Source: Nocardioides sp. REDSEA-S33_B3
GTDB lineage: Bacteria; Actinomycetota; Actinomycetes; Propionibacteriales; Nocardioidaceae
Reading direction: 5' to 3'
NCBI GenBank assembly: GCA_001627335.1
Contig: LUPK01000044.1
Span: 1-49,558, forward strand
Length of the DNA: 49,558 nucleotides
The notes below the pieces were generated by a model. The model made no database searches, had not been told where the DNA came from, and saw only the letters and a list, made by a program, of their open reading frames with translations. A program made the translations under genes and the position numbers. Of this stretch, positions 42,839 through 49,558 are shown one piece after another (positions within the stretch are counted from its first letter, which is position 1; each line of letters opens with the position of its first letter).

Positions 42839-43732
42839 ATGACGCTGCTGCGCTCCCGCACCGTGCCGGTCCTGCTCCTCGTCTGCGCGGTGGCCCTGGC
42901 CCTCGTCGCGACCCTCGCCCCCACCGCGGACGCGGCCAAGCGCAAGCGCAAGCGCGCCGTCACCTGGGCCCCCGCGGCCACGGCGACGATCACGCCGGGC
43001 GTGCAGATGTACACCGACGGCGGCCAGTGCACCGCCAACTTCGTCTTCACCGACCGCAACGGCGGGGTGTACGTCGGCTACGCCGCGCACTGCGCCGGTC
43101 TCGGCGCGGCGACCGACACCAACGGCTGCGGCCAGTCCTCGGTCCCGATCGGCACGCCGGTCACCTTCGAGCGCGGCGGCAGCCTGCTCACCTCGGGGAC
43201 GGTCCTGGGCCGCGGCACCCTGGCCTACAGCTCCTGGGAGACCATGAACCGGATCGGCACGAGCGACCCGGTGGTCTGCTCCTTCAACGACTTCGCGCTG
43301 GTCAAGGTCGCCGGCAGCGACGTCTCGAAGGTCAACCCGAGCATCCCGTTCTGGGGTGGCCCCACCGGCATCGACACCGACGGCCTCGGCGCGGGCGAGA
43401 GCGTGTGGAGCTACGGCAACTCCTCGCTGCGCGCGGGCCTCGAGCTGCTCTCGCCCAAGCAGGGCATCTCGCTGGGCGACGACGCCGCCGACGGCGGCTG
43501 GTCGCACCTGCTCTACACGATCACCCCCGGCGTCCCCGGCGACTCCGGCTCGGCGTTCCTCAGCGCCGACGGCAAGGCGGTCGGCACCCTGTCGACCCTC
43601 GGCCTGACCCCGTTCCCGCTGTCGAACAACATCGGCGACCTGTCCCGCGAGCTGGCCTTCGCCCAGCAGCACTCCGGCATCCCCGGGCTCAAGCTGGCGC
43701 TGGGCACGGAGCCGTTCTCGCCGCTGCTCTGA
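42839..43732 (+). CDS. Secreted S1-family serine protease, copy 2
   Basis: The 297-residue protein has a signal peptide with LLLVCAVALALVATLAP and a basic KRKRKR segment just after it. The triad again lies in YAAHCAG, FNDFALVKV and GDSGSAF. The fold and the C-terminal ELAFAQQHSGIPG block match copy 1, so the pair is a tandem duplication. The basic segment may be cut by another protease or bind polyanions. ATG 42839 is preferred over GTG 42830 because it begins just before the signal core; neither has a clear Shine-Dalgarno. Expression may depend on readthrough of the hairpin. Confidence 0.88.
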   Translation: MTLLRSRTVPVLLLVCAVALALVATLAPTADAAKRKRKRAVTWAPAATATITPGVQMYTDGGQCTANFVFTDRNGGVYVGYAAHCAGLGAATDTNGCGQSSVPIGTPVTFERGGSLLTSGTVLGRGTLAYSSWETMNRIGTSDPVVCSFNDFALVKVAGSDVSKVNPSIPFWGGPTGIDTDGLGAGESVWSYGNSSLRAGLELLSPKQGISLGDDAADGGWSHLLYTITPGVPGDSGSAFLSADGKAVGTLSTLGLTPFPLSNNIGDLSRELAFAQQHSGIPGLKLALGTEPFSPLL

Positions 43733-43734
43733 TC

Positions 43735-43740
43735 TAGATT
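43735..43740 (+). promoter_or_regulatory. Leaderless -10 (TAGATT) for the ATL gene
   Basis: TAGATT starts just after the protease stop and ends seven bases before GTG 43748. There is no Shine-Dalgarno. Confidence 0.5.
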
Positions 43741-43747
43741 CCTCGGG

Positions 43748-44074
43748 GTGAGGCACCCCGAGGACTACGTCGAGGCCGTGCTCGCCTGCGTGGAGGCGGT
43801 GCCGCGGGGACGGGTGACGACGTACGGCGCGATCGCCGACGCCATCGGACGCTTCGGACCGCGCCGCGTCGGCAACGTGATGTCGACCCACGGCGGGGGA
43901 GTGCCCTGGTGGCGCGTCGTGCGCGCCGACGGGTCGCTGCCCGACAGCCATCTCGACACCGCCCGTCAGGCCTACCTGGAGGAGGGCACGGCGCTGCGTC
44001 CCTCGGGCGCCGTGGACATCCGGGCGGCCTTCTGGCAGCCACCTTCGGTTCCGCCGTCACCGGACGTCGCCTAG
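43748..44074 (+). CDS. Alkyltransferase-like (ATL) DNA-binding protein
   Basis: The 108-residue protein is the C-terminal DNA-binding domain of O6-alkylguanine transferases: VEAVLACVEAVPRGRVTTYGAIA, then RRVGNVMS with the Arg finger context. The PCHR active-site motif is replaced by PWWR, so no alkyl group can be taken by a Cys. ATL proteins usually carry PWHR; here the His is also Trp. They mark bulky lesions for nucleotide excision repair. GTG 43748 is leaderless. The stop TAG overlaps the TAGTCT box of the next gene. It fits Rv3204 in the M. tuberculosis order. Confidence 0.88.
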   Translation: MRHPEDYVEAVLACVEAVPRGRVTTYGAIADAIGRFGPRRVGNVMSTHGGGVPWWRVVRADGSLPDSHLDTARQAYLEEGTALRPSGAVDIRAAFWQPPSVPPSPDVA

Positions 44075-44077
44075 TCT
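44072..44077 (+). promoter_or_regulatory. Probable -10 (TAGTCT) overlapping the ATL stop
   Basis: TAGTCT contains the ATL stop codon and lies 30 bases before GTG 44108. GAGGAGAG (44096-44103) is the ribosome binding site of the regulator gene. Confidence 0.4.
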
Positions 44078-44107
44078 CTGCCCTCTGCGACGCGTGAGGA
44101 GAGCACA

Positions 44108-44887
44108 GTGCGGAGGCAGTTCTCGGACCAGCAGCACGACGCGTACGTCGGGCACCTGCTGCGTGACGCCCTGTCGGGACGCGCCTCTGCGGAGGTGCTC
44201 GCCGAGCTGGGGCTCGACCTGCTGGAGGAGCACTGCGTGGTGCTCGTCGCGGCCCTCGACCGCCCGGCCGCGGACCGGCTGGCCGAGCAGTCGCACTTCG
44301 CGGCCGCCTGGCGCTCGGCCACCGACCGGCTCGGGTCGACGCTGCCGTGCGCGGACCTCGCCACCGAGGTGGTCGCGCTGCTGCCGGTGGGCGGTGCCCC
44401 CTCACGTCGGGCCGGGGAGGACCTCGTGCAGCGCGCCGCGGCCACGGTCGCCGGCGAGGTGGGCGGCTTCACCTGCGGGGTCAGTCGGGCCGCCCGGGTG
44501 ACGGGCCTGCCGACGGCGTACGACCAGGCGAGCCGGGCCGTGGAGGTCGGTCGTCGGGTCCACGGCGGGGGCGTGACGTCGTTCTTCGACGACCTCGGCG
44601 TCGACCGGCTGCTGGCCTCGGTCACCGACCGCGACGAGCTGCGCGCCTTCGCCCGCGACGTGCTCGGGCCGTTGGCCGGCGAGGACCCGGAGGCCGAGGG
44701 GCTGAGGGTGACGCTGCAGGCGCTGCTCGACACCAACTTCAACGTGGCGGAGGCTGCGCGCGCGCAGTTCTTCCACTACAACACCATGCGCTACCGGCTG
44801 GCCAAGATCGAGCGGCTGGTGGGCCCTGTGAGCAGCGATGCGCGGGTCCGCCTGGACGTTGCTGTTGCGCTGCGGGTGTGGAGCTGA
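44108..44887 (+). CDS. PucR/CdaR-type transcriptional regulator
   Basis: The 259-residue protein has a GGDEF-like degenerate middle domain and a C-terminal PucR helix-turn-helix (LLDTNFNVAEAARAQFFHYNTMRYRLAKIERLVG, region about 208-242). This places it in the PucR/CdaR group, which controls purine, amino acid or sugar-acid genes. The N-terminal 80 residues have no known sensor motif. GTG 44108 follows GAGGAGAG. The target may be itself or the neighbours; no palindrome was found in its promoter. The next gene starts after 17 bases. Confidence 0.83.
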   Translation: MRRQFSDQQHDAYVGHLLRDALSGRASAEVLAELGLDLLEEHCVVLVAALDRPAADRLAEQSHFAAAWRSATDRLGSTLPCADLATEVVALLPVGGAPSRRAGEDLVQRAAATVAGEVGGFTCGVSRAARVTGLPTAYDQASRAVEVGRRVHGGGVTSFFDDLGVDRLLASVTDRDELRAFARDVLGPLAGEDPEAEGLRVTLQALLDTNFNVAEAARAQFFHYNTMRYRLAKIERLVGPVSSDARVRLDVAVALRVWS

Positions 44888-44892
44888 CCTGC

Positions 44893-44898
44893 CACGAT
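44893..44898 (+). promoter_or_regulatory. Probable leaderless -10 (CACGAT) for the phosphatase gene
   Basis: CACGAT lies six bases before ATG 44905, just as at 15168-15173. No Shine-Dalgarno is seen. Confidence 0.35.
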
Positions 44899-44904
44899 GT
44901 GGCC

Positions 44905-46467
44905 ATGTCGCCCCCCGCGCCGTCGTCGCCCGCCTTCGCGCGCGCGGGCGCGCTGCGCGAGGAGTACGCCGCCACCGACTGGGCGGCCGGCCCGCTCGGT
45001 GACCCGGGGGGCTGGAGCCCGGCGCTGCGGGCCTCGCTGGACCTGATCTGGGGCACCCGGTTCGCCGCGACCCTGCTGTGGGGGCCGGAGCTGGTGCTGC
45101 TCTACAACGAGGCCTACGTCGAGCTGATGGGCGACAAGCACCCGGCCCTGGGGCGCCGGTGCGACGAGGTGTTCCCCGAGGCGATGGACGCCATCGGGCC
45201 GCTGCTGGCGCAGGTGCGGGCCGGCGGTGAGGCGACGTGGAGCCAGGACGTGCTGCTGCCGCTGCAGCGCGCCGGCTACGTCGAGGACTGCTGGTTCACC
45301 TGGTCCTACTCCGCCGTGCTCGGCCCCGACGGCGAGGTCGAGGGCATCGTCGACATCGCCGTCGAGACGACCGCGCAGGTGCTGGCGCGGCGCCGCAGCC
45401 ACCTCGTGGCGCAGCTGCTCGCCACCCTCGAGGACGCCGTGGACGAGGAGGACGTGGTCGCACGCACCCGGGCGACGCTCGACTCGGGCCAGGACCTGGG
45501 AGAGGTCGCGCTGCCGTTCGGGGCGGCACCGGGGAGCGGGCTGACGCTCGAGACCGGTGGCGACCCGTCGCGCGGCGTGCTGTGCCGGGTGGAGGTTCCT
45601 GGTCGTCACGCGGGCACCCCGCCACGGCACCTGGAGGGACGGCTGAGCCCGCGGCTGCCGCTCGACGGCGCCTACACCGAGTTCCTGCGCACGGTGGCCG
45701 CCGGGGTGGGCGCGGCGCTGGACAGTGTGGCGGCGGCGGAGTCCCAGAGGGCCATCTCCGAGGCGCTCCAGCGCAGCCTGCTCACCCAGCCGCAGCCGGG
45801 CCACGCCCTCGAGGTCGCGGTGCGCTACCAACCGGCCTCGCAGCAGGCCCGGGTCGGCGGGGACTGGTACGACTGCTACCCGCTGCCCGACGGGGCGGTC
45901 ACGGTCATGGTCGGCGACGTCGCCGGGCACGACCAGACGGCCGCGGCTGCGATGGGCCAGCTGCGCAACCTCGCCCGCGGTGTGGCCTACTCCGCCGACG
46001 TGTGGCTGCCCTCGCAGGTCCTGCAGGACCTCGACCTGGCGATGGAGGGACTGGGCATGGAGGTGGTCGCCACCGCCCTGGTGGCCGTGCTGGAGGAGCA
46101 GGGGCCCGACGGCCAGCTCGTGCACTGGGCCAACGCCGGGCACCCGCCGCCGGTCCTGGTGAGGGCCGACGGCGTCGTACGACTGCTCGACGTGGAGGCC
46201 GGGCTGCTGCTGGGGCTCGACCCGTCGATCCACCGGGCCGACCACCGCCTCGAGCTCGCGCCCGGGGACCTGCTGCTGCTCTACACCGACGGCTTGGTCG
46301 AGCGGCGCGGGGCCGACCTCGACGACGGGCTGAGCTGGCTCGTGGAGACGGTCACGGCGCACGCGCACCTGGGCCCCGAGGAGCTGTGCGACGTGCTGCT
46401 GCGCGAGTCGCTGACCCACGACGACGACCAGGTGCTGCTGGCGGTCCGGGCCCGGGGGCTCGGCTGA
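44905..46467 (+). CDS. PAS-domain SpoIIE-family protein phosphatase
   Basis: The 520-residue protein has an N-terminal PAS-like domain (about 15-145, with LLYNEAYVELMGDKHPALG and the WSYSAVLGPDGEVEGI strand), a linker region (about 150-300) and a PP2C SpoIIE domain (about 305-518). The phosphatase motifs are complete: GGDWYD with two Asp, VGDVAGHD, ANAGHPPP and LLLYTDGLVE. It probably dephosphorylates an anti-anti-sigma factor and so switches on an alternative sigma factor after a signal sensed by PAS. No such factors are in this window. ATG 44905 is probably leaderless. A longer frame upstream shadows the regulator gene. Confidence 0.87.
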   Translation: MSPPAPSSPAFARAGALREEYAATDWAAGPLGDPGGWSPALRASLDLIWGTRFAATLLWGPELVLLYNEAYVELMGDKHPALGRRCDEVFPEAMDAIGPLLAQVRAGGEATWSQDVLLPLQRAGYVEDCWFTWSYSAVLGPDGEVEGIVDIAVETTAQVLARRRSHLVAQLLATLEDAVDEEDVVARTRATLDSGQDLGEVALPFGAAPGSGLTLETGGDPSRGVLCRVEVPGRHAGTPPRHLEGRLSPRLPLDGAYTEFLRTVAAGVGAALDSVAAAESQRAISEALQRSLLTQPQPGHALEVAVRYQPASQQARVGGDWYDCYPLPDGAVTVMVGDVAGHDQTAAAAMGQLRNLARGVAYSADVWLPSQVLQDLDLAMEGLGMEVVATALVAVLEEQGPDGQLVHWANAGHPPPVLVRADGVVRLLDVEAGLLLGLDPSIHRADHRLELAPGDLLLLYTDGLVERRGADLDDGLSWLVETVTAHAHLGPEELCDVLLRESLTHDDDQVLLAVRARGLG

Positions 46468-46475
46468 GCGTCGGC

Positions 46476-46481
46476 TAGTCT
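46476..46481 (+). promoter_or_regulatory. -10 (TAGTCT) and ribosome binding site for the fourth sulfotransferase
   Basis: TAGTCT (46476-46481) predicts a start near 46488. A strong GAGGAGG (46516-46522) follows, five bases before an in-frame ATC (46528). No usual start codon lies at that distance. Confidence 0.45.
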
Positions 46482-46590
46482 CGGGCCCGCCCGACCCGCC
46501 CTCACCCGCCCTCTCGAGGAGGACGTCATCGCTCCCCGTCCCGACGGCGCGCCCCAGGCCGCCCCGCACGGCATCCTCCCCATCGGGGTC

Positions 46591-47424
46591 GTGGTGGCCG
46601 GCGTGCAGAAGGCCGGCACCAGCACGCTGTACCGGGTGCTCGTGTCGCACCAGTCGATCGCGCGCGCCCCGCAGAAGGAGTGGCACTTCTTCGACGACGA
46701 GTCGATGGACTGGAGCAGCGAGGTCACCGGCTACGAGGTGGCGCGACGCGGCCCGCGGGCCCGGGCGACGATGTCGGTCGACGCGAGCCCGTCGTACTTC
46801 TTCTGGCCCGGCGCCCTGGAGCGGATCCGCGCCTGGAACCCCGACGTCCCGCTGGTGCTGAGCTTCCGCGACCCCGTCGACCGCGCGTTCTCGCACTGGG
46901 TCATGAACTACACCCGGCGCCTGGCGCCGGAGGAGCGGCTCTCCTTCGCCGAGACCGTGCGGATCGGCTACGACCCGTCGTGGATCGGCACCCGCCCGGC
47001 CGGGTGGAGCGACAAGGACCTGCGCACCCGTTCGGTCGTGGGTCGTGGGTTGTACGGCGCGCAGCTGGCGCACGCGCAGTCGCTGTTCCCCGCCGAGCAG
47101 CTGCACCTCCTCGACTTCCACGCCTTCGTCAAGGACCAGCAGGCCGCAGCCGACAAGCTCGTCGCGGATCTCGGGCTGGCGCCGTACGAGAAGCCGCTGG
47201 AGCCGCAGGCCCGCTCCGCCTCCCAGACCGGCTTCGAGGGCGTCGCCCCGACCGCCGAGGACATCGAGGTGCTGGTGGCGGCGTACGCCGAGGACCTGCC
47301 GCTCTTCACCCGGCTCTCCGGCCTCGACACCTCGGGCTGGACCACGTCACGGCTGCTGGCCGGTGAGCTCAGCGCCGAGGAGGTAGCGGAGAAGCTGGGT
47401 CGCAAGGCCGGCCTGATCTCCTGA
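46591..47424 (+). CDS. Sulfotransferase (Sulfotransfer_1/HSST-like)
   Basis: The protein (277 residues from GTG 46591) is a canonical sulfotransferase: VAGVQKAGTSTLYRVL is the 5'-phosphosulfate loop, LVLSFRDPVDRAFSHW holds the Arg and Ser of the 3'-phosphate site, and a late RGLYGAQLAHAQSLFP helix fits the heparan-sulfate type. It differs from the three paralogues at 15180, 20700 and 26756. The first strand would be cut if GTG 46591 were the start. The same open frame reaches back to an ATC at 46528, five bases after a strong ribosome binding site, with no ATG, GTG, TTG or CTG between the upstream stop (46465) and 46591 other than this GTG region. The true start may be that ATC (298 residues). 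Confidence 0.88.
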   Translation: MVAGVQKAGTSTLYRVLVSHQSIARAPQKEWHFFDDESMDWSSEVTGYEVARRGPRARATMSVDASPSYFFWPGALERIRAWNPDVPLVLSFRDPVDRAFSHWVMNYTRRLAPEERLSFAETVRIGYDPSWIGTRPAGWSDKDLRTRSVVGRGLYGAQLAHAQSLFPAEQLHLLDFHAFVKDQQAAADKLVADLGLAPYEKPLEPQARSASQTGFEGVAPTAEDIEVLVAAYAEDLPLFTRLSGLDTSGWTTSRLLAGELSAEEVAEKLGRKAGLIS

Positions 47425-47469
47425 GCACTCGCCGGTGGACGCCCGTTCGGCGGACCCGTCGGTAACCAC

Positions 47470-47475
47470 GAGACT
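47470..47475 (+). promoter_or_regulatory. Weak -10 (GAGACT) six bases before a start
   Basis: GAGACT keeps only A2 and T6 of TANNNT and lies six bases before GTG 47482. The spacing fits the leaderless pattern seen elsewhere in this window. Confidence 0.3.
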
Positions 47476-47481
47476 GGCCGG

Positions 47482-48153
47482 GTGAGCCTCTACCGGACCC
47501 TCCACGCCGTGGTCCCGCCGGTCGCCAAGGCGATCTGGCGCCCCCGGGTCGAGGGGCTCGAGCACGTGCCGGCCACCGGTGGGGTGCTGCTCGCCAGCAA
47601 CCACCTGTCCTTCGTCGACTCGGTGGTGATCCCGGTCGTCGTGCCGCGCAAGGTGGTCTTCCTCGCCAAGTCCGACTACTTCACCGGCACCGGGGTGAAG
47701 GGGGCGCTGTCACGGGCGTGGTTCGAGGGGCTGGGGATGCTGCCGGTCGACCGCGACGACCCGCGTGCGGCGCTCGGCTCGTTGGACACGGCACTGGAGG
47801 TGCTGGCGCGCGGCGAGGCCTTCGGGCTCTACCCCGAGGGGACCCGCTCGCGCGACGGGCGTCTCTACCGCGGGCGCACCGGCGTCGCGCACCTCGCGCT
47901 CACCGCAGGGGTGCCGATCGTCCCGGTCGGGCTGGTCGGCACCGAGAGGCTGCAGCCGGTCGGCTCGTCGGTCCCGCGGATCGTGCGGGTCGACGTGCGC
48001 TTCGGCGCGCCGATCGAGGTGGCCGGCCGCTTCGAGGGCATGGCGTCGGGCAGGGCCCGGCGGGTGCTCACCGACGAGGTCATGGATGCCATCGCCGGAC
48101 TCACCGGCCAGGAGCGTGCGCCCGGCTACAACGAGCGGGCGCCCGACGCCTGA
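47482..48153 (+). CDS. Lysophospholipid acyltransferase (PlsC-like)
   Basis: The 223-residue protein has the HX4D motif in SNHLSFVDS (about 40-45) and the second block LYPEGTRSRDG, plus PIVPVGLVGTE. It belongs to the 1-acylglycerol-3-phosphate acyltransferase family, which adds an acyl chain to lysophosphatidic acid or other lipids at the inner face of the membrane. The N-terminal 30 residues form an amphipathic membrane-binding part. GTG 47482 is the start. The last 28 bases overlap the convergent acetyltransferase gene. Confidence 0.9.
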   Translation: MSLYRTLHAVVPPVAKAIWRPRVEGLEHVPATGGVLLASNHLSFVDSVVIPVVVPRKVVFLAKSDYFTGTGVKGALSRAWFEGLGMLPVDRDDPRAALGSLDTALEVLARGEAFGLYPEGTRSRDGRLYRGRTGVAHLALTAGVPIVPVGLVGTERLQPVGSSVPRIVRVDVRFGAPIEVAGRFEGMASGRARRVLTDEVMDAIAGLTGQERAPGYNERAPDA

Positions 48154-48776
48154 CGCCACTCGTGGGCGAGCAGGGCGTACTCGACCTCGTCGAGCCAGCC
48201 GAGCTGGTGGTGCCACAGCGCCTGCACCGCGTAGCGCTCCCGTCTCATGCCCGCCTTCTCCAGCACTCGGACCGACCCGAGGTTGTCCGCGTCGGCCCTG
48301 GCCGTGACCCGGCGCAGGCCCAGCACCTCGAAGGCGGCACGCAGCAGCGCGGACGCGGTGGCGCTGCCGATGCCCTGCCCCGCCGCGTCCGGTCTGACGA
48401 CGTAGCCGATGGCGCCATCGGTGCCGGCGGGGTGGCCGGGCTGGCCCGCCCCGTCGACCACGTCGAGGAACCCCATCGCCACGACGTCCCCCTCACGCTC
48501 GACGACGCAGGACCAGTCCGTGTCGCTGTGCGGGATCGCTGCCCACTCGCGACGCAGCTCGTCGGCGGTCACATGGGTGCGCACCATGAAGCGGTTGACG
48601 GCGGGGTCGTTGCGGAAGGCGAGGACGGGCTCCAGGTCGGTGGCGGTGGGCTCACGCAGGAGCAGGTCGCCCACGTACTCCGGCCACGGCGCCGGGCGGT
48701 CGGTCGCAGCGCCGGTCGACGCGAAGGCATTCACCGGGGTGAGGTTGTCACCGGACGCTGCCGGGCGCGACCTCAT
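48126..48776 (-). CDS. GNAT-family N-acetyltransferase (RimJ/RimL-like)
   Basis: The 216-residue protein is a GNAT with DLLLREPTATDLEPVLAF, then AIGYVVRPDAAGQGIGSATASALLRAAF, where the Gln/Gly-x-Gly loop binds acetyl-CoA, and LRRVTARADADNLGSVRVLEKAGM. This is close to RimJ/RimL and the amino-group acetyltransferases. Substrate unknown. The first 35 residues are poorly conserved, so the true start could be later than ATG 48776, for example GTG 48734. Its end overlaps the lysophospholipid acyltransferase gene. The frame upstream belongs to the next gene. Confidence 0.85.
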   Translation of the reverse strand: MRSRPAASGDNLTPVNAFASTGAATDRPAPWPEYVGDLLLREPTATDLEPVLAFRNDPAVNRFMVRTHVTADELRREWAAIPHSDTDWSCVVEREGDVVAMGFLDVVDGAGQPGHPAGTDGAIGYVVRPDAAGQGIGSATASALLRAAFEVLGLRRVTARADADNLGSVRVLEKAGMRRERYAVQALWHHQLGWLDEVEYALLAHEWRQASGARSL

Positions 48777-48801
48777 TGACGCAGAGGGCCAGAGCGCGCC
48801 G

Positions 48802-49558
48802 TCAGAGCGTGGTGGTGCCGTCGGGGTGGACGAGGTAGCGGATGCCGTGGGGGCTGGTCCAGAGCCAGGTGGTGGGGGTGAGCTGGACGTAGTCCCACCG
48901 CCCGTCGGGGGATGGGTGGGTCTTGGCTCGGTGATGTCGCCGGCAGAGCGGGGCGAGAGTGGCCGTTGATGTCTGGCCGGGTGGTCCGCCTTGGTCGGGT
49001 GGGACGTACTCGTCGGTGTGGTCGAGGTCGGTCCTGGCTGAGGTGCGGGTGCAGTGGGGGAAGACGCAGGTGGGGCGCTTGAGTCGCACTCTCTGGCTGA
49101 TGCGGTCGGGGATCTGGGTGCCGGGGACTGAGAGCCAGTCGCGGACGGTGTCGGCGGTGAGGGTCTGGTGGTGGTTCTCGACGCGGGCGAGGTGGAGGCC
49201 GAGCTGGCCGGTGCCGGGGTCGACCTCGGGGGTGCCGGGTCCGTCGTTGCCACGGAGGGCGGCCTCGCTGAGGTGGATGTGGAGGACGACCTGGCGGGTG
49301 CGGCTGGTGGGCTTCGTGGTCTCGAGACGGTGCTGGCGCGCCTCCTCGACCGGCGAAGCCTCGCTGGCGCTCGTCGCTGCTGAACCACCTTCGTCGGTCG
49401 GTGAGGTGTCGAGGTCGAGGGTGAGGTCGCCGCGACTGAGGTAGCCCAGGGCTTTGGCCCGGCGGACGTCGAGGGAGTCGGTGGAGCCGGCTGCGAGGAG
49501 TTGGTCGGCGATGGTGCGGATGGCGTGCTCGAGCTCTTCGGCATCGGCACGGTCGAGA
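48802..49558 (-). CDS. DUF222 / HNH endonuclease family protein, 3' part (cut by right edge)
   Basis: The frame is open without a stop from the right edge to TAA-type end at 48802, so the N-terminal DUF222 part is outside. The C-terminal HNH domain is complete: CVFPHCTRTSARTDLDHTDEY, then LAPLCRRHHRAKTH. It is a different subfamily from the two nearly identical genes at 1 and 30370. A segment at 49316-49392 resembles a dispersed palindromic repeat and encodes an in-frame peptide. A shorter form from GTG 49089 would contain only the HNH part and is less likely. Function is unestablished. Confidence 0.8.
   Translation of the reverse strand, partial: LDRADAEELEHAIRTIADQLLAAGSTDSLDVRRAKALGYLSRGDLTLDLDTSPTDEGGSAATSASEASPVEEARQHRLETTKPTSRTRQVVLHIHLSEAALRGNDGPGTPEVDPGTGQLGLHLARVENHHQTLTADTVRDWLSVPGTQIPDRISQRVRLKRPTCVFPHCTRTSARTDLDHTDEYVPPDQGGPPGQTSTATLAPLCRRHHRAKTHPSPDGRWDYVQLTPTTWLWTSPHGIRYLVHPDGTTTL
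49316..49392 (-). repeat. Dispersed-repeat-like segment inside the HNH gene
   Basis: On the minus strand the segment begins GGTGGTTCAGCAGCGACGAG and ends CGTCTCGAGACCAC. This is the style of the short GGTCGAGGAG...TCTCGAGACC repeats that I remember as scattered in Nocardioides genomes. It is read through in frame as part of the linker (EGGSAATSASEAS to QHRLETTK). Confidence 0.5.

Overview
The window looks like chromosomal DNA from a high-GC actinobacterium of the Nocardioides type. GC is very high, starts are often GTG, and DUF222/HNH endonuclease genes of the 13E12-repeat kind occur three times. Two blocks keep the gene order I recall from Mycobacterium tuberculosis: tatB-mrp-DUF1003-MgtE-like (Rv1224 to Rv1232c) and ParA-DEAD helicase-ferritin-like-DUF3107-TetR-moeZ-ATL (Rv3213c down to Rv3204). 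This is inferred from gene content and composition. I see no rRNA, tRNA, CRISPR array, transposase or phage gene, and no gene-free stretch over 300 bases (the longest is 40250-40506).

Layout. 1-792 is the 5' part of a DUF222/HNH gene cut by the left edge. Next come a YcaQ-type DNA glycosylase and secA. 5136-9683 (minus strand) is a four-gene chain with 4-base overlaps: GT2 glycosyltransferase, GT-C-like membrane glycosyltransferase, methyltransferase and flippase-like membrane protein. 9836-11070 holds an Rv3235-family protein and a LysM membrane protein. 11225-15124 holds a hypothetical gene, tatB, mrp, a DUF1003 gene and a PRC/MgtE-N/CBS protein.

15180-28928 is the most unusual region and looks like a cell-envelope polymer locus. 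It has three divergent sulfotransferase-like paralogues, a GT-A glycosyltransferase, a secreted phospholipase D-like protein, a LicD-methyltransferase fusion, a small DUF6752 coiled-coil protein, an acyltransferase-3/SGNH O-acyltransferase and three exported endonuclease/exonuclease/phosphatase (EEP) proteins. One EEP protein is fused to half of a PLD-like domain. Two sulfotransferase genes each end inside a convergent EEP gene, which suggests a duplicated module. A fourth, different sulfotransferase lies at 46591.

29093-36092 holds an acyl-CoA dehydrogenase, a second and almost identical DUF222/HNH gene, a lipoprotein, a MaoC dehydratase with a K+ channel, a DUF6758 zinc-ribbon protein with a PHP phosphoesterase, and an SDR. 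36154-41706 is the conserved ParA-to-moeZ block. 41868-43732 is a tandem pair of secreted S1 proteases. The rest holds an alkyltransferase-like protein, a PucR-type regulator, a PAS-SpoIIE phosphatase, the fourth sulfotransferase, a lysophospholipid acyltransferase, a GNAT acetyltransferase and a third DUF222/HNH gene cut by the right edge.

Regulation. Many genes have an actinobacterial -10 box exactly 6-7 bases before the start codon and no Shine-Dalgarno, so they are probably leaderless. Three genes share a TTAC-N6-GTAA-like site. moeZ has a good sigma-R/sigma-H-type promoter. Several strong hairpins mark operon ends.
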